Source of the DNA: Zelonia costaricensis
Lineage: Eukaryota > Euglenozoa > Kinetoplastea > Trypanosomatida > Trypanosomatidae
Assembly: GCA_030849075.1 (NCBI GenBank)
Contig: JASAOO010003208.1
Span: 1-28,816 of the forward strand
Length of the DNA stretch: 28,816 nucleotides
Reading direction: 5' to 3'
The translations under genes and the position numbers were made by a program. Shown here piece by piece: positions 1-8,596 of the stretch. Under the pieces are notes generated by a model. The model saw only the letters and a list, made by a program, of their open reading frames with translations. It searched no databases and had not been told where the DNA came from. Position 1 is the stretch's first letter. Each line of letters starts with the position of its first letter.

Positions 1-660
1 GAAGTGGAGTTGTGCTGTTGAGGAGAAGCGAGGGAGAGAGACAGAGGGATCAGTCGAGCGTGGGAGAGGAGGTAACGTATACAAGGGAGGCGGTGGACAG
101 CAGCAGCGAAGTGCTCTCCAGTTGGCTTAGTTTTGTGCGCGCGGCGAATCCTGAGAGCGGAAGAGGGGGGGGGAGGGGTGGAGGAGGTAAAGATACGAAA
201 TAGATAGAGGGGGCGTGGTGGCTGTGCTGCCGATTGCCAATGCTGATGTTGATAGTACACAGGGCTGTGGAGGTTGGTTGCACACCAAACTCATCAAGGG
301 AAGAGGGGGGAGGAAGGGAGGTGAAGCCCCTTGCGGCGGCTGCGGGGGCTGGAGACTTCGTGCACTTCCCTGCGCCGGGGACACTGTGCGAGATCGGGGA
401 GGGGAGGGGCGTTCGGTGTGTGCCTGTGTGGGAGATACAGGAGGCGGGTGGCGGGTGGGGGTGCTGGTGGTGAGAATCGGGCTTTTGTTTTGGCGAAGGC
501 GCGTGTGTATGAGGCCGACGTCAGCGCAACAACAAACAGAAATTCAACAACAAAAAACAAGAGAAAGGCTGCCTTGTTGCTCCTTTTCTCCACCCTCGTA
601 GAGCGGTGTCAAGTCCGGGTGAGGTTGTCGCGTAAAGATGCGCACAACCCCCCACACACA

Positions 661-700
661 CACAAACACACAAGCAGACGCACAAACACACAAGCAGACG
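661..700. repeat. 20-bp perfect tandem duplication
   Basis: The unit cacaaacacacaagcagacg occurs twice back to back (661-680 and 681-700) with no mismatch, inside a CA-rich stretch that begins near 651 and trails off near 708. It is a simple minisatellite-like duplication in non-coding sequence. No function is apparent. Confidence 0.9.
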
Positions 701-1000
701 CACACACTTGTTAATGGGAGGCTGCCTGCAGGTAGGGAGGGGGGGGGGGGAGGAGAGACAGAAGCGAGAGAGCGAAGCAGTAGAGTGAGCTGGCGAATGG
801 GGAATAAGACGTGAGAGAAGCTCTGAAGTGAGCTGGAAGGGCAAGAGAGGAGGCAGGCACCGCAAGGACGCGGCTGCGGCACACAAGAGAGGTGGTGGTG
901 GTGGTGTGGGCGTGCACGTGATAGCGCCAGAGACAGGAAGGGAAGGGAGGGGTGGGGGTGGGATTCAAGAGCTGTCTCGCTGCCGATGCCGAGAACAGAC

Positions 1001-1038
1001 GCACACACACACACACACATACACACACACACACACAC
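1001..1038. repeat. (CA)n microsatellite
   Basis: Nearly pure CA dinucleotide repeat interrupted once by a TA step near 1020. A second, similar tract lies at about 1233-1262. Both are in non-coding sequence. Confidence 0.9.
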
Positions 1039-2091
1039 CAACACGGACGGAATGGAGCACAGGCAAACTGCACGACGAGGGTGCGAGGAGGAAAGGAAGT
1101 GCCACGTGGTAGTCGATCCGCCCTCCCAGGACGAGAAAGCAGGCAAACACAGAAAGATAATCCACGAAGTAGGTACAAAGATGGGAGGCGGGGCGGGGGG
1201 AAAGATTGGTGAAACACACGGAGGTCGGTGAATGAGCCACACACACATACACACACACACACAGAGGGCGAGGGGGGAAGGGGGGGGTGGTGGTGGCCCG
1301 CGAACTGGGGAAGAGGCGGATTGGAACGTGAAAGACGGCGAGGGGCGAGGGGGCAGATGTGTGGCAATACAAGCCAAGGGCGTGGAGGATAGGATTGGAC
1401 CGGCAGACCCCGGAGGGGAGGGGGGGGGGCCGGAGCGACGAGGAGAGCAGACGCAGTCTCTTGGGGGAGGGGGCGTACACGCGACACTAACACACACGCA
1501 CACGAACGCAAAGAGAAAAAGAAAAGAGAGGAAGCAGTCAAACGCGTGTGGAGTAGGCCGACTTTGTGCAGACGTGTGTGCGCGCGCGTGCGTGCGTCCC
1601 CTTTGTGATCAGTTCGAGCAGGCGAAAGCGGCGACGGTGCGGCGGGGAAGGGGATCGCAGAACGGTGTTGGCGTGTGCCAGGTGCCCTCCCCGGACTAGC
1701 TCGACTAAGGCGTGTGTGTGTGCGCGCGTGTGAGTGTGTGGATGTGCGTGATGCCCAACGCGAACAGTGAGGAGATGGAAGGTGACACGGTGTGTTCAGT
1801 AGTTGGGAGAGTGACAAGGGGGAAACGGTGGGGGTTGGTGGTGGTGGTGGACCGGCAGTGACTCGCCACGACTGACACATGGCACGTTCAGACACGTCAG
1901 TAAACCCTATAGCTACACATGCGGCGTGCTTGTGAGTTGCATCGAAGGGAAGAGCTACGATAATTAAACCAAGCCACCGGCATACACACTCACACACACC
2001 TGCACCTCAGCGCGCGTCTGCATCATTCGCTTCGGCCATGCTGCGGCCTCGTACTGCAAGATGCATCGTCCCCACGAGATCGACGTCAACA

Positions 2092-2125
2092 ACGCGCGCG
2101 CGCGCGTGTGTGTGTGTGTGTGTGC
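2092..2125. repeat. Alternating (CG)n(TG)n tract
   Basis: About 34 bases of uninterrupted purine-pyrimidine alternation: a CG-repeat block that passes directly into a TG-repeat block. This composition is the classical Z-DNA-prone type. It is about 315 bases beyond the stop of the LYR gene on the minus strand, so it may fall in its 3' UTR or in the spacer. Confidence 0.85.
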
Positions 2126-2372
2126 CGGTGCTGTGGGAGGGGGTGGGTGGGTAGCGTTCGTGAAGGGTTTCCTTGCGATAACGTAGATGTGAGCTGGTGT
2201 GCGTGCGTGTGTGTGTGTGTGTGCTTGTGCAGTGTGCGCTAGTTGAAGAAAGAGAGAAAGCGAGTCGCCAAGGGCCGGAGCGGAGCGCGCTGCAGTCGCT
2301 CGATCGATCACAGCGCCCTCGCGTTCCACTTCCCTCACACGCTTCGATGCACCTCTTTGGCCTCTCTCTCCT

Positions 2373-2416
2373 CCACACACACACAAACCCACATCCACAC
2401 AGACACACACACACAT
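2373..2416. repeat. CA-rich tract just past the LYR stop codon
   Basis: Imperfect CA repeat on the plus strand, which is UG-rich in the transcript. It begins about 24 bases after the stop codon of the LYR gene and therefore lies in its 3' UTR. Similar tracts sit just past the stops of the pseudokinase gene and the kelch kinase gene. Confidence 0.8.
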
Positions 2417-2439
2417 TCTCAAGAACGCAAAGATGAGCA

Positions 2440-3489
2440 TCAGCTGGCCATTCCAGGTGGCGGCGGTGGGCGCAGTGCCTTGTCCTCGTCGCAAATCTCG
2501 ACCTTGAAGCCCTCCGAGGACTTCTGGTCTTTCCAGTGGTGCGCCCCGGAGGTGGGGCCGAGTCCCTGCCGATGCTGGTGCTCCTTCCCGGGCTGCACAT
2601 CCGTGAAGTTCTGGAACTGCATGCGCGACTGCTCGGGGTCGTACACCTCCTCCATGTACGTCTTCACGTCTTGCCCCGTGTCCTTGGGCATCGTCATGGT
2701 GTCGAACTCGTAGTTGCCCGTCTTGGTGAAGTTGTGATGCTTCTCCAGCACGTAGATGCCGCGCCGGCACTCTTCGATGCACTCGTCAATCAGCAGCTTC
2801 TCCGTTGCCATGGCGCGGCGCCGAAAGCACATCCGCGCGTACGCGATCATGCTGCGCCGCCGCACGCTCTTGTAGTTCACCAGCCCCTTCAACACGTTGC
2901 GGTACAGCAGCAGCACCAGCGCCCTATGCTCCGCCGTGGGCGTGAACTCCCACGCCGCGCGGTGGCGACGCGGATCACCGGGGCGGCGCGGCATGTTGAG
3001 TTCGTCGAAGTCCTGCAGGTGCGCCGCTGTTGCCTGCTGCGCCTTGGCTTCCCGAATGCGCGCGGTGCGGTGGGCTTCGAGGTCGTACGAGACGGGACGG
3101 CGGTGTGGCCCGGTCAAGTGCGCCGCGCGCTCCATCAGGATGTCGTCGATGGGCTGCTTCGGCACGGTGGAGCCCGGCGCCGCGCCGCCGCCGCTGCCGG
3201 TCCCGTGCATGCCTCGCCCGGCGCGCCCGTCCACGCCGGCTTGGCGGTAGCTCGCCGTGCTGTTGCCTGTCCCCTCTATCGCCTCGTGCGCTTCGTTGGC
3301 CATGGGCTGGCCGACGTCTTGGCGGCCGAGGCCCATGGCCGCCTCGCTGATGAACGTGTCCTTCGCCGCCGCCCGCAGCGAGGACTCAGGGCCGCCGCGG
3401 TGGGCGCTGCTCTGCCCCAACCACGAGAAGAAGAGCAAGGGGCGGGTGGACTGCAGCGCCAGGCGCCGCACCGCGCTGCCACGCAGCAT
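2440..3489 (-). CDS. LYR-motif (Complex1_LYR-like) protein, probably mitochondrial
   Basis: This encodes 349 residues. The N-terminus (MLRGSAVRRLALQSTRP) is basic, hydroxylated and free of acidic residues, like a mitochondrial presequence. Residues 188-250 carry an LYR motif (LLLYRNVLKG, LYR at 195-197), a following basic helix and a conserved-type Phe (CFRRRA, about 222), the pattern of the three-helix LYR family. Family members bind mitochondrial acyl carrier protein and act in complex I, Fe-S transfer or mitoribosome assembly. The helix spacing and downstream region loosely recall NDUFB9/B22, but this is not decisive. Residues 20-185 and 255-349 are extensions beyond the usual 90-150-residue family size; the C-terminus has a run of five prolines. 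The frame stays open upstream only from a GTG. I chose the ATG at 3489 because it is the first ATG after a likely splice acceptor and begins the presequence. Confidence 0.85.
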   Translation of the reverse strand: MLRGSAVRRLALQSTRPLLFFSWLGQSSAHRGGPESSLRAAAKDTFISEAAMGLGRQDVGQPMANEAHEAIEGTGNSTASYRQAGVDGRAGRGMHGTGSGGGAAPGSTVPKQPIDDILMERAAHLTGPHRRPVSYDLEAHRTARIREAKAQQATAAHLQDFDELNMPRRPGDPRRHRAAWEFTPTAEHRALVLLLYRNVLKGLVNYKSVRRRSMIAYARMCFRRRAMATEKLLIDECIEECRRGIYVLEKHHNFTKTGNYEFDTMTMPKDTGQDVKTYMEEVYDPEQSRMQFQNFTDVQPGKEHQHRQGLGPTSGAHHWKDQKSSEGFKVEICDEDKALRPPPPPGMAS

Positions 3490-3494
3490 CGCGC

Positions 3495-3542
3495 CTACAC
3501 GCGTACGTGTGTGTGTGTGTGCCGCCCGAGAAGAAGGGAAGG
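3495..3542 (-). promoter_or_regulatory. Candidate trans-splice acceptor for the LYR gene
   Basis: On the minus strand a 15-base polypyrimidine tract (3542-3528) is followed by CA-rich sequence, and the first AG is a TAG at 3497-3495. This would leave a 5-nt 5' UTR before the ATG at 3489. The short leader is unusual but would make that ATG the first one in the mature mRNA. Confidence 0.45.
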
Positions 3543-4012
3543 TGTCAGTCAAACACGCGAGAAGCAGTGCCTCACACGCTGTAGCTCCGCCTGTAGGGTG
3601 CTGTGTGTTTGTGCGCGCGCGTGTGTGTATGTGTGTGTGTGTGCGCCGAAAAGGAGGCAAATACAGGGGCGAAGGGTGCGTGTTGAGGATGCTGCATCGA
3701 GAAGCGTCCACGTGACAGACGTGGCGTGGCTACGCGAGGTGCGGGGAGAGAGAAAGGATAGGCAGGAGGGTTGGGTGTACACCACTCCCAGTGGAGTGCG
3801 CTCTCGTGCTCAGCCTTACTCCCTGCTGCTACGCCACACACACACACACACACACACAGAGAACACGAGTGCGACGGCAGCCTCACTCCCCCCTCGTCGG
3901 CCACCCCTCAAGAGCTTCCGCCGCCACCTGCCCACCCATAACGTGGCAGTCAGCGCGCAGGCAGATGCTGTGTCTTTGCGAATTGCGGACTCTTTTTACT
4001 CGAACAGCGACA

Positions 4013-4016
<4 letters not shown>

Positions 4017-4063
<47 letters not shown>

Positions 4064-4100
4064 ACAAATACACGCGCATGTGTGTGTGTGTGTGTGTGTG
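4017..4100. repeat. Opposed (CA)21 and (TG)11 tracts
   Basis: A run of 21 CA units (4017-4058) is followed after about 20 bases by 11 TG units (4079-4100). Because TG is the complement of CA, the two arms can pair with each other as an imperfect hairpin in single-stranded DNA or RNA. The element lies about 135 bases beyond the stop codon of the neighbouring kinase gene, probably in its 3' UTR. Confidence 0.85.
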
Positions 4101-4234
4101 ATGACAGCAATAGAAAGATGGAAGGGACGTACGCTGCGGCCTCGACCCTCGACCGCCGTCGCCCCGCCCCCCCCCTCCTCGCGTTCTCTCTCCAGCTCCC
4201 CCTCCTCATCGTCACAACCTCGGGGGGGGGGGCC

Positions 4235-7200
4235 CTACAGATCCAGCACGTTGCTGAAGAAGGGGCTGTTGGGATCGAACCGAACCTCACCGTCGGCAAC
4301 GCAGAAGCACTGCGAGGCCTGCGCCGCCGTGGGCCGCTTCACCGGGTCGACGACGAGCAGCGAGACGACGAAGCTGGCGAACGCAAGCGAGTAGCGCTTG
4401 GCGAGGATGTCGTTGAGCATGCGCGACGCGAAGCCGTCCTGCTTCGCCTCCTGCGACATGATGCGCACGTTCTTGGCCACCAACCGGCACGTCGCCAGCG
4501 CATACAGGACGCAGCCTAGACTCCACACATCACTCGCCGTGCAGGTGCCGCCGTGCCAGCTCTCCGGCGCGATGTACGGCCGCGTGCCACCGCCACGCCC
4601 CCCGTGCGGCCGACCGTGCACATCCTGCAGGATGGCCAGGCCGAAGTCGGTGAGCACGACGGGGACGACGGCGCGGGTGATGCGGATGGGCGGGAGTGGC
4701 CCAGACGTGCCCATCGCCGCGGCGGCTGCCCGCACCGCCGCCGGAGTGAGAGACGGCGTCACCGGTGAAGTGGAGGACTTGTCCATGACACTTTGGTTTG
4801 CGCCGAGGCGGGCGTGGCTGGTGTTGCTGTTGCTGCCGTGCTCTCGCACAGCCGCTGTGGCGGGTCGCGCGTGCCCGTCCGGGGCAGCGCTCGCGGGGAG
4901 CGCCGCGTCGTTCGTCGTGGTCCAACTCTGCGGCGCCGCGGCCGCCACTGCCGCAGCGCTTGTCCTGAGGGTGCTCAAGTCGAGGTAGTCGGTCAGCTCC
5001 CCCTTGACTAGAATGTTCTCGGGCTTCAAGTCGCGGTGGATGATGGGCGGGTTCTGCCGGTGCATGTGATCTAGCACGGAGGCGAGCTGGTAGGCGATTG
5101 ACAGTAGCTGGGCCTCGGTCAGCGGGTTGTCGCTGGTGGGGTCCGCCTCGCCGGACGGCAGCTCGTGCGTGTCCGCGTACTCGTCCATCGCCGGCGCGGA
5201 GGGCTGGCCAGCGGCCCCCGCGGAGGCCACCAGCGGCAGCTCGCTGCGACTCGCCGCCGGCCGCATCCGCCACGTCGCCACCGCCGCCGCTGCAATGAGC
5301 GATGCCGCGGTGGTGGGGTCGCTGCTGCCGTCGCCATGCACGTCGGCCTGGGCGGTGGTGGAGGGCGAAGGGTGCAGATGCTGACACGGCACCGAGCTCC
5401 GCTCCGAGTCCTCGGTGGCCGTGTGGAGGGTGCTCGCACTGGTCACCATTGCCGGGGCCGGCGAAACCGCCGCGGAGGACGGGCTCGCCACGCTCGCCAA
5501 CCCGCTCACCACCCCGCCCCCACCCGCAGCGGAGAGCTGGGGACGCGGCGTGGGCGACGACTGCGGCTGCTGCTGCTGCTGTTGGTGGAGTTCGAGTTGG
5601 TGCTTGGCGCGCAGCGCGTAGCGGCAGAGGTCGCCCATCGGGTGGTACTCCATGACGAGGCACAGATATCCCGTGTCGCGGGCATCCAGCAGGAGACTCC
5701 CGCTGCTCGTGGTGGGCGAGTTCACGCTGGCCGACGTGGTGCTGCTCTTGGCGCCCCTACCCGTGGGGCTGCCCGACGGCGACGACGACGGCGCCGCCGC
5801 AACGCCGCCGCTGACGGCCTTCAGTGGCACCCCCGTGAGGGCTGCGACGGCGGCGGCGCAGGCGGCGTCGACGTGCGGGGGTGTGTGCGAGCCGGCGCCC
5901 GTGGCCGTCCACGCCTGCGGGGTGCCGACGTTGGCGTAGCGCACGGAGGGGCCCGCCACCGCAGCGGCTGACGCCTCCGCGGCAGAGCCAAACGCCGCGC
6001 GGCGCGCAGGAGAGGACGGCTGCAGCCCATCACGCGCGCGAGCCTCCTGCGCCGCGCCGTGGCACTTTGGCGTGCCAGGGCCATCCGTCATGCTGCCGCC
6101 TGCGAGCAGCACACCGAGGTTCGTGTACTGCGGCTTTGTGGGAGACGGGGCATCGTCGTACGGCGGGGCACTCGTGATTGTCGACCGCACGCCACCCACC
6201 GCCGGCTGCTGCTGCTGTTGGAGCGCGTGCAGGGGTGTGGGTCGGTGCGGGGCTTGCGCGGCGGTCACCGCCGCACTGACTGACACGGGCACGTGGATGT
6301 GCGGCTTGCCATCGTTCCCGTGCATGCGCTCGCCCTGCTGGCCCGCCCGCGCCGCGCGTATTGCGGCAGAGACGCTCAGGCGCCACCTCAGCCCCGCCTC
6401 GCCAGACGAGGCCGGGAAGGGCGCGCTGGTGTCGCCCCGAGCTGCGCCCACATCAGCCGACCCGCACGCGGTCGGCGAGGCGATGTTGGTGGGGTACAGC
6501 TCGGCCTCCTGCAGCTGCTTCTGTAGGTGCAGCTGCGAGGGCAGCGCGACGGACGGGGGTGAGAGGGCGGGCGGTATAAGGTTGCCGTAGCGCAGCGGCG
6601 CGTACGTGTTGCGCACCGCAGGGGCGGGGGTGGTGAGTGACGGCACCGGCGCGGCGGCGGTGTTGCGCGGCGGCGCTGCTGGTGCATACGAGCTTGGCGC
6701 CGCGCCATGCCCGTTGTACGAAAGGGGAGTGTTCGTGCCGGACGCAGACGACGATGCCGCCGCACCGCTCGTGGCGATGCCGCTGCTGGCCAAGGTGCTC
6801 GCGTTGCCGGTCTGCGTCACGCCATTCGAAGGCGTCATGAAGCTGCCATAAGAAGCCGGTGCCGTTGTGGCTGTGGCAGCCATCGACGCGCCGGCAGTCG
6901 GGCTGGGCGGCACGACGAGTCCGCTGTACCGAACACCACCGCGCGGCGCGTAGGAGGTCCGGGCTGGCGCCGGTGCCTCCTGTGCGTCGGTTGCGTGACT
7001 GAGGTAGGGGTTCACGTAGGCGCCGGTCTGGCGATCCCGCGCGAGGCCCACCGGCGGCGTCGGCATCGCGCCGCCAGCCTCAACCAAGGCGCCCGTCGCC
7101 GCTGCCTGTGCGCTGGGGGACCTGCAGTTGCCGTAGGACTGTGGCACAGGGCACACTCGTGCGACGCTTGCGTTGTGCGGTGGCTGCTGCTGCTGCTGCT

Positions 7201-8559
7201 GCTGCTGCGTCGCTACGAAGTTGGAGGACTCTCGGAGCATACCCGCCCACGACGCTGACGGGGGCGGTGGGGCGGGTGAACTTGGCGCGGCGGGAGACGT
7301 GTGCGCTGGCGTAAAGTCCTTATAGCGCACGGGAGCCTCCATCGGTACCGCGGTCCCAGCCGGCGCGGACGCGCGGGCCGGGGCGTACGTGGCCGCCGCC
7401 GCCACCGATGACGTCTGCAGTGGCAGCTCGCGTGATGCCGCCGGTGCCGACGCATGCGGGCTTCCGGCGTTGGCGACGGGGCTGGACGGCGCGTAGGATG
7501 GGGCGGGCGATGTCGCAGTGCGAGTGTCTGCGGCGGCGGCAGACGGCGGCTTCAACGCGGTCGCCGCCGTTGCAAGCGGGAAGTTCGAGTAGCGGTTGCC
7601 AGCTGGTGCCCCGCCGTTCATGGCGCTCCTCGCTGGTGCGTAGCTGGCGAAGGTGCTGGCCGTTGCGGTCGCCGTCGTAGCGGCTGCCACGTCGGGCGTG
7701 CCAACCGCCGTCGGCGGGTGCGCGGGCGGCGTGGCTGGCGAAGACGTCCGCGGTGCCGCTGCCGTTGCCGCCGCAGGTGACGCAGGCGGCGGGTGCATGA
7801 AGGAGGGCGGCGGGACGAGAATGCGGTGGATCGGCTGGGTCGGCTCCTCCTCCTCTCCACTGGTGCTCGTCACGCTGGAGCTGCTGCCGGTGCCTGCGTC
7901 GTGTGCCGAGGCGGTTTCCGCAGCGTCGCCTTCGTCCTCTGCCTCCGCGCCCTCCGCCGCGCTGCGCTCGGCGCTTGTGTCACCGCCTCGACTCGTTCCT
8001 GTGTGCAGCGCCGTCCCGCTCAGGCCCCCTCCACTGATCGCCGCTGTCGTGGTTGTCGCGGCAGCCGTGGCCGACACCGCCCCCGCCTCCGTCGCATCCC
8101 CCTCCACGTCCTCCACCTCAGTCACGCGCTCGCACGCGGGCGAGAGACACGCGTCGGCACCGGCGGCGCGCGCGAGGGCGCCGCGGCTCGAGAGGGGCGC
8201 TGTCGATCCGATGCGGGGGCGTCCGTGCGAGGCTGCGGGGACTGCCCCAGGGCTTCCAACGCTGCTGACATGCGTGTTAATGTTGGGTGTCTTGCACCAG
8301 TAGTCTGCTGCGGCAAACGTGGTAGCAACGGCAGCAGCAGCAGCGGTGGCGGTGGTGGCGGCAGGGGTGCCGAGGCTCGTGGGCGACACACCGAAGGGGT
8401 GCGCAATCAGGTTCACGCTGCTGCTGTTGCTGCGGCTCGCACGTTGCATGCTGTACTGCAGCGAGCGGCCATCGAACGAGGAGGCGGAGGCGGACGCGTT
8501 GCCGCGCCACGTGCCCTGTTGCGACTGCGTTGTCTGCACCGGCTGTGTTCGTGTTTGCG

Positions 8560-8596
<37 letters not shown>

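Larger units (their letters stand above)
1..2439. other. Non-coding region downstream of the LYR gene
   Basis: I see no credible protein-coding gene here. The open frames present are low-complexity products of CA/GT and purine-rich tracts (runs of His-Thr, Cys-Val, Pro or Gly) and match no domain I know. The plus strand is strongly purine-rich for about the first 1.7 kb, with several G runs, so the transcribed-sense (minus) strand is pyrimidine-rich. The part nearest 2439 should hold the 3' UTR of the LYR gene. The rest is intergenic spacer, probably containing the trans-splice acceptor of the next minus-strand gene to the left, which I cannot place. Confidence 0.7.
3490..4234. other. Intergenic region between LYR and kinase genes
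   Basis: This 745-base gap has no supportable gene. It contains the candidate LYR splice acceptor, GT-rich sequence at about 3607-3645, a CA tract at 3833-3858, and a long CA tract facing a TG tract at 4017-4100. A C-rich stretch (about 4158-4205 on plus, G-rich in the transcript) immediately follows the kinase stop codon. Confidence 0.7.

Noticed and set aside
651..710. CRISPR-like repeat array
   Set aside because: Only two adjacent copies with no spacers, in a eukaryotic low-complexity tract.
544..1997. Minus-strand frames of 319 and 428 codons
   Set aside because: Their products are translations of CA/GT and purine tracts (Cys-Val, His-Thr, Pro runs) with no globular segment. I treat the region as spacer.
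1964..2782. Minus-strand frame of 272 codons overlapping the LYR gene end
   Set aside because: It is out of frame with the LYR gene and ends in repeat translation. The LYR frame carries the recognisable motif.
3490..3711. N-terminal extension of the LYR protein from a GTG codon
   Set aside because: The extension translates CA repeats, starts at a non-ATG codon, and lies upstream of the likely splice acceptor.
2536..4101. Long plus-strand open frame (521 codons) opposite the LYR gene
   Set aside because: It is antisense to a frame with a recognisable LYR motif and presequence, runs on into CA-repeat translation (His-Thr runs), and shows no domain. GC-rich coding DNA commonly leaves the opposite strand open.
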